Source of the DNA: Pseudomonas sp. MWU16-30317
GTDB taxonomy: Bacteria > Pseudomonadota > Gammaproteobacteria > Pseudomonadales > Pseudomonadaceae
Direction: 5' to 3'
Assembly (NCBI RefSeq): GCF_020515695.1
Contig: NZ_JAIWJA010000018.1
Location: forward strand, 1 to 44,880
Length of the DNA stretch: 44,880 nt
The position numbers and the translations under genes were made by a program. This document shows positions 1 to 9,791 of this stretch, piece by piece. Below the pieces are notes generated by a model, which was not told the DNA's origin, searched no databases, and saw only the letters and a program-made list of their open reading frames with translations. The stretch's first letter is position 1, and the number at the start of each line of letters is the position of its first letter.

Positions 1-63
1 AAGCACCAAGCTGGCAGCTTCGCGCTTGAATTCGGGGGTGAAGGTACGTCGTTGTCTGCTCAT
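1..63 (-). CDS. IS3-family transposase OrfA, N-terminal 21 codons (partial)
   Basis: The first 21 codons encode a peptide starting MSRQRRTFTPEFKREAA, the typical opening of the helix-turn-helix OrfA protein (HTH_Tnp_1 type) of IS3-family elements. OrfA normally binds the terminal repeats and is joined by programmed frameshifting to the DDE-domain OrfB. The ATG has an AGAGG ribosome-binding site six bases upstream. The gene runs off the left edge of the window, so neither its intactness nor the presence of orfB can be judged. Confidence 0.8.
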   Translation of the reverse strand, partial: MSRQRRTFTPEFKREAASLVL

Positions 64-122
64 CGAACACCTCTGTGTGGCGATCATTTTCGCCTAAAAA
101 GGTGTCCGGGGTTAGTAGACCA
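1..122 (-). mobile_element. IS3-family insertion sequence, 5' terminal end (partial)
   Basis: Read on the minus strand, the stretch from base 122 begins TGGTCTACTAACCCCGGACA, which has the TG start expected of an IS3-family terminal inverted repeat. A short leader with an AGAGG ribosome-binding site follows, then the start of an OrfA-type transposase gene. The rest of the element lies outside the window, so the other end and the target duplication cannot be checked. The boundary at about base 122 is inferred from the terminal TGG and from the abrupt end of the neighbouring helicase gene. Confidence 0.75.
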
Positions 123-1965
123 CTACATCATTAAGTAGGGTAAGGAGCGCCAAAAGGTTTTTTATCTCTGGGCGTTCAAAAATACTTCCTAGATGAAAAA
201 CAGGAATGCCCCGAGCCTCCAGACCCTTGGCAATTTCGCTCAGACGAGTATTTGATGCGCACAGGACTGCCTGTCCCCGGTACGGAGTACCTGACGTGCG
301 TAATGTCTCTATGGATCCCGCGAGTGCTGAAATTTCCTCTGCGGTTGACCCTACAATGCTTAGTTCTGGATGAGCCCCAGCACCTCCGCGGCTCGCTGTC
401 AAAGATAGGGGTAACGCTCCCTGAGAAGCTTTCATGGCTGTGGAGAAGGTGGCGAATGTATCGACTATTTCTTGTTTTGAACGATAGTTGACACCTAATT
501 TTTCGATTACTGCTTCGGGAAAATCCTCGCTAAAATGCGCCATATTGGAGGCGGACGCGCCGCGAAAACGGTAGATAGACTGCCGGGCATCACCAACCAC
601 CCATAGATTCTCCCCGCCTCCAACTATGGCCTTTAAGAGTCTTACTGATGATCTATTAACATCTTGATACTCATCCACCAGCACATGCTTGTGCCTTCTC
701 CCTAATGCGGCCCTAACTTCCGCGTCAGCTTCTACCAGCCGCACCGGGTACGAAATAAGGTCGCCAAAGTCAATAAGCTTTTGCTCTCTCATCAATCGTT
801 CATACACCTCATAAACACTTGCAACCTCCATGCATTTTTCAGCTCGAAGCAGTGCAGTTGAATCGCCTCCAGCGTTGCGAGTCATCGACTCAGCTAAACG
901 AATGTAATCGGCAGCCTCTATAGATTCATCTTTCGCACGTGAAATGGCACTTAACATGTCATCTAGATCTAGTGTTGGATCCCATAGATTTCGATAATGC
1001 CGGAGTGAAAGCCGAGGTACTTCAGCTTCAAGTAATTCAATACCTTCGAGCCGATCAATAAGACGAGGCTCAGGCGGCAACTTCAAAATTTGATGAAATC
1101 GCCTGATAATATCAAGACCAAAAGCATGGAATGTCCCAATCCACATTGCTGCTGCGGCTAGTGGGTTAGATAAAGCAATTCGCTCGCTCAGCTCACTCGC
1201 TGCTTTGTTAGAGAACGTCAAAACCAGAATCGCGCTAGGATCCTCACCGTCGATAATAAGCTGTTCGACACGCTGCACTAGCGTTCTGGTTTTGCCTGTG
1301 CCAGGTCCAGCCTGTAATTGAAAGGGGGAGCCACGATGCGATGCAGCGACCTGCTGTGACAGATCAGGGCGAATATCACCCCGTTCGTTGAGGCTGTTTT
1401 CCTGTCCAGTAGAAACTCTTGGAAGCAACAGCGCGTCCAGAAGTTGCTGCTGTACAACAGGTAAAGGCGCACCTAGACGCTGAGCAATTTCTAAAGAGGA
1501 ATACCCGTTTTCCACATGAAGGGCGCACGCAACTGAACGCGGTATTAAAAACTCACGCGCAAAGAGATCCATTTTAATTTCACGACGCTCACGAGCACCA
1601 TAATCAATCAAGCTCTCAGCACCGACTGGAGCATCCTCCGTCGACCGCTCGGGCTGCGCGTCGAGCGTAACTGCATCATCGTTCCCCCCCTCCAACACTA
1701 AGTGTCCGAGTTCGTGAGCAACGAGAAACGCACGATCAAAATCGCTACCAATATCCTGATAGAGAATTGCTCCTGCCTGACTGTCAAAGACAGCCTGCCC
1801 TCCCTTTAAAGCTGGATCGCCCTTGGGCAAGCCATAGACATCAAGGTGACGTCTGCCCGCTTCAATTAGCGCAAATTCAAGTGGACACCAAGGATCGCTC
1901 CCTTCAGCGACAGCCGCGAGGTGGATTTTCTCAGCCTCTAATCTTGCCGCCTCGGTCGCATCCAT
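112..1965 (-). CDS. ImmA/IrrE metalloprotease - UvrD-family helicase fusion, C-terminus removed by IS insertion
   Basis: The 617-residue chain has two parts. Residues 1-180 look like an ImmA/IrrE zinc protease, with HELGH at 84-88 and the downstream family signature FAREFLIP at 135-142. Residues 200-617 are an SF1 UvrD-like helicase: Walker A AGPGTGKT (219-226), motif Ia LTFSNKAASEL, motif II VDEYQD (430-435), motif III VVGDARQSIYRFRGAS, and motif IV NYRSKQEI near 493. Motifs V and VI and the rest of domain 2 are missing. Codons for the final two to three residues and the stop lie in the terminal repeat of the adjacent IS, so the natural C-terminus was lost. The ATG lies two bases after the adaptor's stop codon and behind a GAGG, indicating translational coupling. 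A functional helicase is unlikely; the protease half could still fold. Family assignments rest on motifs only. Confidence 0.85.
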   Translation of the reverse strand: MDATEAARLEAEKIHLAAVAEGSDPWCPLEFALIEAGRRHLDVYGLPKGDPALKGGQAVFDSQAGAILYQDIGSDFDRAFLVAHELGHLVLEGGNDDAVTLDAQPERSTEDAPVGAESLIDYGARERREIKMDLFAREFLIPRSVACALHVENGYSSLEIAQRLGAPLPVVQQQLLDALLLPRVSTGQENSLNERGDIRPDLSQQVAASHRGSPFQLQAGPGTGKTRTLVQRVEQLIIDGEDPSAILVLTFSNKAASELSERIALSNPLAAAAMWIGTFHAFGLDIIRRFHQILKLPPEPRLIDRLEGIELLEAEVPRLSLRHYRNLWDPTLDLDDMLSAISRAKDESIEAADYIRLAESMTRNAGGDSTALLRAEKCMEVASVYEVYERLMREQKLIDFGDLISYPVRLVEADAEVRAALGRRHKHVLVDEYQDVNRSSVRLLKAIVGGGENLWVVGDARQSIYRFRGASASNMAHFSEDFPEAVIEKLGVNYRSKQEIVDTFATFSTAMKASQGALPLSLTASRGGAGAHPELSIVGSTAEEISALAGSIETLRTSGTPYRGQAVLCASNTRLSEIAKGLEARGIPVFHLGSIFERPEIKNLLALLTLLNDVVVY

Positions 1966-1967
1966 AT

Positions 1968-2561
1968 TCAGCCTCGAAGCGCTAGGAGCGCGTCCTGTTG
2001 ATTGGTAGTTAACTGGGAGGTTTCCACGGCGTCATCAAAAGATATTTGTTCACTTGCGGTTGGCTTTTCACTCGACCTAAAACTTTGGCTAGAATCTATA
2101 TTAGGAGGACTTGATAAGTATGCAAGCATACTATCAACAGTCCCACCAAGCTCCGACGCAAGCCTCGCAACAAATTTAGGAGGAAAAGTACTAGCCTTTA
2201 TGCCCCGATCCCGAACCCGCCCAAGAAACAGACCATTTACATTAATCTTTCTAGCTACCTCTCTGAACGCCGAAGAACTAAGTTGAGCAAAAGGATTCAT
2301 AAAATTATTTTGCTTCGGGCTAAAATTCAAGAATGACTCAACCTGACTCCAGGCCTTATTTATAGCTGCATCAGTTGCAGGAACTTGGGCATTCTCAACA
2401 AGTTCATCCCCCAGCATAAATTCTATAGAGCAGTCCACTAACGCACTAGCATGTTGAGGATAACTCTTGACATACCGCTCCAGCGTACCACTATCGTGAT
2501 ATTCCTCTACAGAAAAAGCTAAAAGCACCTCTTCTTCAGATATATTCTTATCTAAGCTCAT
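1968..2561 (-). CDS. Unknown cassette protein with HTH-like segment, between sigma factor and protease-helicase
   Basis: This 197-residue protein matches no family I can name with certainty. Residues about 5-55 are acidic and probably helical. Residues 98-152 (from SSAFREVARKINVNG to MLAYLSSPP) have the spacing of a small helix-turn-helix or XRE-like fold. The last 45 residues are polar and probably disordered. The start codon overlaps the end of the sigma gene by 14 bases and has AAGAGGAG seven bases upstream; the stop is two bases before the protease-helicase start. The gene is visibly richer in A+T than the ribosomal genes nearby, which suggests acquisition by transfer. Its position fits an anti-sigma or adaptor that the protease might cleave, as ImmA cleaves ImmR and IrrE cleaves DdrO, but this is inference. 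Confidence 0.8.
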   Translation of the reverse strand: MSLDKNISEEEVLLAFSVEEYHDSGTLERYVKSYPQHASALVDCSIEFMLGDELVENAQVPATDAAINKAWSQVESFLNFSPKQNNFMNPFAQLSSSAFREVARKINVNGLFLGRVRDRGIKASTFPPKFVARLASELGGTVDSMLAYLSSPPNIDSSQSFRSSEKPTASEQISFDDAVETSQLTTNQQDALLALRG

Positions 2562-3345
2562 ATTTCATCTCCTCTTCAAGCGTAACCTTGAGAGATTTAA
2601 GGGCACGAGCACTTCGGTTTCGCACCGTTCGCTCGTCGCACTGGAGCATTTTTGCAATAGTCTGAACAGAGGGATCATTCGCATGTACAGGAATGCCCTT
2701 CAATCGCAGACCGATAACCTGCTTCTGGTCCTGTGGCAGACGGTCAATCGCTGACAATAGCGTTAGCCGGAAAGCTGGGTCATCGATTTTCATCAATTCG
2801 TCGCGGAGGCGATCCTCCCAAGCGACTTCCACTTCGGAAGAAAGAGAGCCGTCATCTGGATCCTGGCTATCGAAAGAGACCAAGACAGCATCGCCAACCT
2901 CAGCGTACAGCTTGCGCAATACAGAAATTTTAATGGTGCTTAGCGCTCTATCGAACCGTACTTCGTAAAAATCTAGAAGCCCATCGTCCGACTTACAGTC
3001 CTTGGTTACGCGCACAACAAAACGGTTGATGATTTCGTCGCAAATGTCGGAGGCATTACCAATCGCCGAGTCCCAGAGCCTGGAACGAAGTGATCGCTCA
3101 ACGCGGCCCAAAAGAAGTCGGAACGTCTCCTCGAAGACCTTACGGTCAGAGGCCTGCCAAGCACGGCGGAGGAAGTAGACCAATACTTCCGACGGCACGT
3201 AGCCCTCGCTAGTTTTAGGCAGCGAAAGCTGCGTAGTCCTTTCACCGACGTCGACGCACTCTAACGTAGAAATCCAGGCCTCGATTTGAGGAGGACGCTT
3301 GTAAGTGATGCCCTGCTTATCCTTGCGATCTAACGGTACAGGCAT
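2548..3345 (-). CDS. Sigma-70-family-like RNA polymerase sigma factor, first gene of accessory cassette
   Basis: The 265-residue product has a region-4-like helix-turn-helix near its C-terminus: LSAIDRLPQDQKQVIGLRLKG, then SVQTIAKMLQCDERTVRNR, then ARALKSLK. This is the pattern used to read the -35 element. An upstream arginine-rich helical block (RVERSLRSRLW followed by CDEIINRFVVRV) resembles region 2 of ECF-like factors. The ATG is chosen over a TTG one codon earlier because GGAGG lies five bases before the ATG but only two before the TTG. The gene opens an overlapping three-gene unit. It could direct transcription of its own operon or of unlinked genes; no target promoter is evident. A phage-type regulator with a sigma-like HTH is an alternative. 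Confidence 0.75.
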   Translation of the reverse strand: MPVPLDRKDKQGITYKRPPQIEAWISTLECVDVGERTTQLSLPKTSEGYVPSEVLVYFLRRAWQASDRKVFEETFRLLLGRVERSLRSRLWDSAIGNASDICDEIINRFVVRVTKDCKSDDGLLDFYEVRFDRALSTIKISVLRKLYAEVGDAVLVSFDSQDPDDGSLSSEVEVAWEDRLRDELMKIDDPAFRLTLLSAIDRLPQDQKQVIGLRLKGIPVHANDPSVQTIAKMLQCDERTVRNRSARALKSLKVTLEEEMKYELR

Positions 3346-3348
3346 CAA

Positions 3349-3775
3349 TGCCTCCAGACAGCTATAACGGTAGTGTTACAAAATAGCGAAAGACAGCCAT
3401 TCAGTTCGCTTCTCAGGTGTATTAGCCGTCGTCAATGATCGGGACCGAATGTCCACAACCCGGCGGTAGCGTACGAAGGCAGGCTCGATCCTATGAAGGG
3501 GAGGAGATAGCATGAAGCCTGACGCGCATGCGTCGAGGGGAGGAAGTGACGGAGTGCGGTTGCCCATTTGACCTAGGGGTAGCTCATCCATGATCGATAT
3601 CGCTCAAGCTTGCACGTTGTCGGTAGTCAGCCACAGATGCATGATGGGGATCAAGCATTTCTAATGGCATAGTGATGCTTAATAGAATTCGACGTTGTCA
3701 GGGCAATCAGCAGCTACCTTTCGATTTTCGGCTCCTACCAGTAACGGCGATGGCTCAAAACAAAGTCCCCCCAGC
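3349..3775. other. Accessory intergenic stretch without recognisable genes
   Basis: About 430 bases separate the sigma-factor start from the integrase remnant. Short open frames exist on both strands, but none has a convincing ribosome-binding site, domain or protein-like composition. The stretch must contain the promoter of the accessory cassette. I found no good paired -35/-10 boxes; a TTATAG about 25 bases before the sigma start is the only candidate -10. It may also include decayed parts of the integrase gene that begins just to the right. Confidence 0.5.
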
Positions 3776-3913
3776 TCAACAGATAAGCGAAGGGTAGAGA
3801 GGCATCCCCCATCCATCGACCAACACGCACGCTCTCTCGCCATTCTCCATGACAAAGCTCTTGGTCTTCGCCACCCTTGTTGGTACCTCCCCACACCGTA
3901 CCTTTGCAATCAT
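3776..3913 (-). pseudogene. N-terminal remnant of a tyrosine-type integrase
   Basis: An ATG preceded by CAGGAGG opens a 45-codon frame with RVAKTKSFVMENGERACV followed by LVDGWGMPLYPSL. From memory, this resembles the N-terminus of a group of genomic-island tyrosine recombinases, in which a 'G.PLYYP.L' segment is followed by 'TTQLRN'. The resemblance stops at a TGA right after that segment, and no catalytic R..HxxR..Y part is found downstream. The remnant starts about 60 bases beyond the ssb terminator, a plausible place for an island edge. Recognition is from a short stretch only, so this is a tentative call; it could also be a short unrelated reading frame. Confidence 0.4.
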
Positions 3914-3972
3914 CGCTAGCTATCCTCCTGTCTCATTTTCTAAACATAGTCTTTGCTTTTTTTGGCAAAGAA

Positions 3973-4003
3973 AAAGCCCCAAAAGCAGGACTCTCGGGGC
4001 TTT
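3973..4003 (-). terminator. Rho-independent terminator of ssb
   Basis: On the minus strand AAAGCCCC pairs with GGGGCTTT around a 15-base loop, and the second arm runs into a T-rich tract. It lies about 38 bases after the ssb stop codon and marks the edge between the conserved chromosome and the accessory DNA. Confidence 0.8.
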
Positions 4004-4040
4004 GAGGAAAATACTTTACAGATAGAGTCTGAGTCGTATT

Positions 4041-4565
4041 CTAGAACGGAATATCATCATCAAAGCTGTCAAAATCCGGAGCCGGTTGCGGCGCGGACTG
4101 CTGTGGCGCAGGTGCCGAACGCGACTGCTGCGGTGCGGACGATTGCTGCGGGCGCGGGGCCTGCTGACGAGGGGCCGACTGCTGGTAGTTGTTGCCGCCT
4201 TGAGCGTTCTGGTCGCCCTGTGGACGGCCGCCCAGCAGCTGCATGGTGCCTTGCATGTCGACGACGATTTCAGTGGTGTAGCGCTTGATGCCGTCTTTTT
4301 CCCACTCGCGGGTCTGCAGCTTGCCTTCGATATAGACCTGCGAACCTTTGCGCAGATATTCGCCGGCGATCTCGGCAACCTTGCCGAACATCGAAACGCG
4401 GTGCCACTCGGTCTTCTCGACCTTCTGACCCGATTGCTTGTCGGTCCACTGCTCGCTGGTGGCCAGGCTCAGGTTGGTCACCGCGTTGCCGTTAGGCAGG
4501 TAACGAACTTCAGGATCCTGACCGCAGGTACCGACCAATATGACTTTGTTAACCCCACGGGCCAT
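4041..4565 (-). CDS. ssb: Single-stranded DNA-binding protein
   Basis: The protein coats single-stranded DNA during replication, recombination and repair as a homotetramer. At 174 residues it is close to E. coli SSB. Residues 1-110 form the OB fold, starting MARGVNKVILVG and containing the conserved NGNAVTNLSLATSE segment. Residues 115-165 are a Gln/Pro/Ser-rich linker, and the chain ends in the acidic DDDIPF tip that recruits partner proteins. The start has an AGGAGA ribosome-binding site that overlaps the end of the upstream MFS gene; the gap is nine bases. The gene is therefore probably cotranscribed with that gene and ends at the hairpin just downstream. Confidence 0.97.
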   Translation of the reverse strand: MARGVNKVILVGTCGQDPEVRYLPNGNAVTNLSLATSEQWTDKQSGQKVEKTEWHRVSMFGKVAEIAGEYLRKGSQVYIEGKLQTREWEKDGIKRYTTEIVVDMQGTMQLLGGRPQGDQNAQGGNNYQQSAPRQQAPRPQQSSAPQQSRSAPAPQQSAPQPAPDFDSFDDDIPF

Positions 4566-4574
4566 AACGTTCTC

Positions 4575-5969
4575 CTAGGCTTCGCTCGCCGCCGAGGCCG
4601 GATTGACCAGGCGCTCCAGGGACGGGCGATCCAAAATTTCTGTGTCCAATTTGATGTAGATGGCAGCTTCTTCTGCCACCACTACGGCATCCGTCACTCC
4701 CGGAACTGCCTTGAGGCGTTCGCTCAGGCCGGTTTCACGCAGCGCCTCGGGCGACAACGGCAGACGCAGGCTCGTGACGTATGGTGGTTCGCGCATAGTA
4801 ACAGCTATGGCCAACCAAATCGCCAGCAGCCCGGCGCATCCCAGAAATACAACGCTCAAACCGCCGTGCTGAAACAGGAAACCACCGAGAATACCGCCCA
4901 TCGCCGCGCCCAGAAACTGACTGGTGGAGTACACGCCCATGGCCGTGCCCTTGCCGCCAGCCGGAGACACCTTGCTGATGAGTGAAGGCAGCGAGGCCTC
5001 GAGCAGGTTGAAGGCGGTGAAAAAGACCACCGTACCGACCACCAGTTCCGCCAGGCTGTAGCCCCACTCCCAGAAAAACAGCTCTGTGAGCATGAGGACA
5101 GCGATCGCCCCGGAGAGGACTTGCTTCATCTTGCGCTTTTTTTCGCTGTAGATAATGAACGGAATCATTGCAAAAAACGAAATCACCAGCGCGGTCAGAT
5201 ACACCCACCAATGCTGTTCCTTGGGCAAACCGGCCCGCTGCACAAGGGCTAGCGGCAGCGCCACGAAGCTGGCCATCAGTACCGAGTGCAACACGAAGAT
5301 ACCAATATCCAGGCGCAGCAGATCGGGATGCCGCAAGGTGGCCCCCAAAGCCTGCTTGGCCACTCCCGACTCACGGTGAGTGAAATGCTGGGAAGCCGAA
5401 GGCACCACGAAGCGAATCAGCAATACCCCAACCATGGCCAGCACCGCCGTGGCGATGAACAGGCCCGACAAGCCGAACGCACGGGTCACCAGCGGGCCGA
5501 CCACCATGGCTACGGCAAAGGACACGCCAATGCTCATGCCGATGGTGGCCATGGCCTTGGTGCGGTGCTGCTCGCGGGTCAGGTCCGACAGCAAGGCCAT
5601 GACCGCGGCCGAGATGGCCCCTGCGCCCTGCAGGATACGCCCGGCGATCACACCCCATATGGAGTCGGCCTGAGCGGCGAGCACGCTGCCCAAGGCGAAG
5701 ATCACCAGCCCGACATAGATCACCGGCCGGCGGCCGATGCGGTCGGAGATGATCCCGAAGGGAATCTGCAGCACGGCCTGTGTCAAGCCGTAAGCACCAA
5801 TGGCCAGGCCAATGAGCGCTGGCGTAGCACCGGCCAGGTCCATGCCGTAGGTGGCCAGGACCGGCAACACCATGAACATGCCCAGCATACGAAATGCGAA
5901 CACCAGGGCCAGCCCACCCGCCGCGCGGGTTTCACTGCCACTCATGCGATCGCTCTGTGAATCGTGCAT
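4575..5969 (-). CDS. MFS transporter, YajR-like, with C-terminal YAM-type domain
   Basis: This 464-residue inner-membrane protein has about 12 predicted hydrophobic segments and the major-facilitator signature between helices 2 and 3 (ISDRIGRRPVIYVG). The last 65 residues, with VPGVTDAVVVAEEAAIYIKL, look like the small ferredoxin-like cytoplasmic domain found at the end of E. coli YajR. Substrate is unknown; YajR relatives are proton-driven exporters by family membership. The ATG has a GAGG eight bases upstream. The gene sits between ssb and the divergent uvrA, the usual place in Pseudomonas, and forms a two-gene unit with ssb. Confidence 0.9.
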   Translation of the reverse strand: MHDSQSDRMSGSETRAAGGLALVFAFRMLGMFMVLPVLATYGMDLAGATPALIGLAIGAYGLTQAVLQIPFGIISDRIGRRPVIYVGLVIFALGSVLAAQADSIWGVIAGRILQGAGAISAAVMALLSDLTREQHRTKAMATIGMSIGVSFAVAMVVGPLVTRAFGLSGLFIATAVLAMVGVLLIRFVVPSASQHFTHRESGVAKQALGATLRHPDLLRLDIGIFVLHSVLMASFVALPLALVQRAGLPKEQHWWVYLTALVISFFAMIPFIIYSEKKRKMKQVLSGAIAVLMLTELFFWEWGYSLAELVVGTVVFFTAFNLLEASLPSLISKVSPAGGKGTAMGVYSTSQFLGAAMGGILGGFLFQHGGLSVVFLGCAGLLAIWLAIAVTMREPPYVTSLRLPLSPEALRETGLSERLKAVPGVTDAVVVAEEAAIYIKLDTEILDRPSLERLVNPASAASEA

Positions 5970-5996
5970 GGATAAACCTCGTGTGAACCGGCGGCG

Positions 5997-6029
5997 ATTC
6001 TACCAGTCCCACAGTTTTACGGCACACAC
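5997..6029 (-). promoter_or_regulatory. Predicted promoter of the MFS-ssb unit
   Basis: The minus strand carries TGGTAGAAT, an extended -10 (TGn followed by TAGAAT), about 28 bases before the MFS start codon. A -35 element is not clear, which is acceptable for an extended -10 promoter. I saw no CTGT-N8-ACAG LexA-type box in this divergent region. Confidence 0.45.
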
Positions 6030-6088
6030 GGCGACGCTATGCCGCGCATGTTCATGTTCCTTCATGTTCATCCGATGCCACCTTGAAG

Positions 6089-6117
6089 TGCAGTGAGCGG
6101 GTCTAGCCCCGTATACT
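6089..6117 (+). promoter_or_regulatory. Predicted promoter of uvrA
   Basis: TATACT on the plus strand is a good -10 element about 33 bases before the uvrA start; the -35 position 17 bases upstream (TGCAGT) is weak. Transcription starting about seven bases later would exclude an in-frame upstream GTG and so supports the TTG start of uvrA. Confidence 0.4.
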
Positions 6118-6149
6118 CTTCTGTTTACCGCCTGCCGCGCGAGGCCGCC

Positions 6150-8984
<2,835 letters not shown>

Positions 8985-9110
8985 TGCCAATCCCTTGTGG
9001 CGATGGCGATCTCATGATCGCTTTCGCGTGCAAGTTTTGCCCATAGTCTAGGAGCAAAGCTTGCCCCCAAAGGAGCGTGCCCAATTGCAACATTGTGCAC
9101 TGCAACAACA

Positions 9111-9147
9111 AAAAGCCCCGGACACATAAGTGGCCGGGGCTTTTCTT
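9111..9147. terminator. Bidirectional terminator between uvrA and the ferritin gene
   Basis: A perfect 11-base stem (AAAAGCCCCGG / CCGGGGCTTTT) with a 12-base loop lies between two convergent genes. It is flanked by A-rich sequence on the left and T-rich on the right, so it can end transcripts from both uvrA (plus) and the ferritin gene (minus). Confidence 0.88.
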
Positions 9148-9160
9148 ATCAGCGTGGAAA

Positions 9161-9625
9161 TCAGAACTGCGATTGCAGGTAGTTTTCCAGGCCGATGTTC
9201 CTGATCAGACCCTGCTGCTTCTCCAGCCAATAGGTGTGATCTTCTTCAGTGTCCGACAACTGCACGCGCAGGATATCGCGGGTGACGTAGTCGCGGTGCT
9301 GCTCACACAGCGCAATCCCTTTGCACAGCGCGGCGCGTACTTTGTATTCCAGGCGCAGGTCGGCTGCGATCATTTCCGGCACGGTGGTACCGACTTCGAG
9401 ATCGTCCGGGCGCATGCGCGGCGTGCCTTCGAGCATCAGGATACGGCGCATCAAGGCGTCGGCATGACCCGCCTCTTCTTCCATCTCGTGGTTAATTCGC
9501 TCGTAGAGCTTGGTGAAACCCCAATCTTCATACATCCGCGAATGGATGAAGTACTGATCACGCGCGGCCAGCTCACCGGTCAGAAGCGTGTTGAGGTAAT
9601 CAATAACGTCCGGGTGACCTTGCAT
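9161..9625 (-). CDS. Ferritin of the bacterioferritin family without the haem-ligand methionine
   Basis: This 154-residue iron-storage protein would assemble into a hollow 24-mer and oxidise Fe(II). The ferroxidase ligands of the family are present: E18, E51, H54 and the EEDH segment near residue 127. The start MQGHPDVIDYLN matches bacterioferritins, so I use this ATG rather than one 14 codons upstream. Position 52, where E. coli Bfr has the haem-binding Met, is Ala (the segment reads HEMEEEAGHAD). From memory, the P. aeruginosa counterpart beside katA also lacks this Met and behaves as a haem-free ferritin (FtnA/BfrA). The katA neighbour suggests a joint role in peroxide and iron control. 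Confidence 0.92.
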   Translation of the reverse strand: MQGHPDVIDYLNTLLTGELAARDQYFIHSRMYEDWGFTKLYERINHEMEEEAGHADALMRRILMLEGTPRMRPDDLEVGTTVPEMIAADLRLEYKVRAALCKGIALCEQHRDYVTRDILRVQLSDTEEDHTYWLEKQQGLIRNIGLENYLQSQF

Positions 9626-9740
9626 CGCCCTGAATCTCCCTGCTGTAAAGGCTGTAGTTTGAACCAAGCCGTCGCACAGGTCGACACAAAGTAGCTAAAA
9701 ATTGCCGATATTCGGCGAAACGCGAACTATTAACAGCAAA

Positions 9741-9762
9741 AACCGCCCATCTGAGGGCGGTT
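9741..9762 (-). terminator. Rho-independent terminator of katA
   Basis: AACCGCCC and GGGCGGTT form an eight-base stem with a six-base loop; on the minus strand the hairpin is followed by a T run (GGTTTTTGC). It lies about 30 bases beyond the katA stop and separates katA from the ferritin gene. Confidence 0.85.
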
Positions 9763-9791
9763 CTGCTTCGCATTTAGACTACGTTCAAAAT

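Noticed and set aside
3376..3591. 71-codon minus-strand frame upstream of the sigma factor
   Set aside because: There is no ribosome-binding site, no protein-like pattern, and it overlaps the expected cassette promoter.
6049..6070. Short repeats of TTCATGTTC near the uvrA promoter
   Set aside because: There are only two to three imperfect nine-base copies; too short and few for a defined repeat or regulator site.
5970..6149. LexA (SOS) box between the MFS gene and uvrA
   Set aside because: uvrA is SOS-controlled in E. coli, but I found no CTGT-N8-ACAG pair here, so SOS control is not claimed.
9700..9718. Palindrome GCCGATATTCGGC upstream of the ferritin gene
   Set aside because: The arms are only five bases and no matching promoter or known iron-box pattern (Fur-type) accompanies it.
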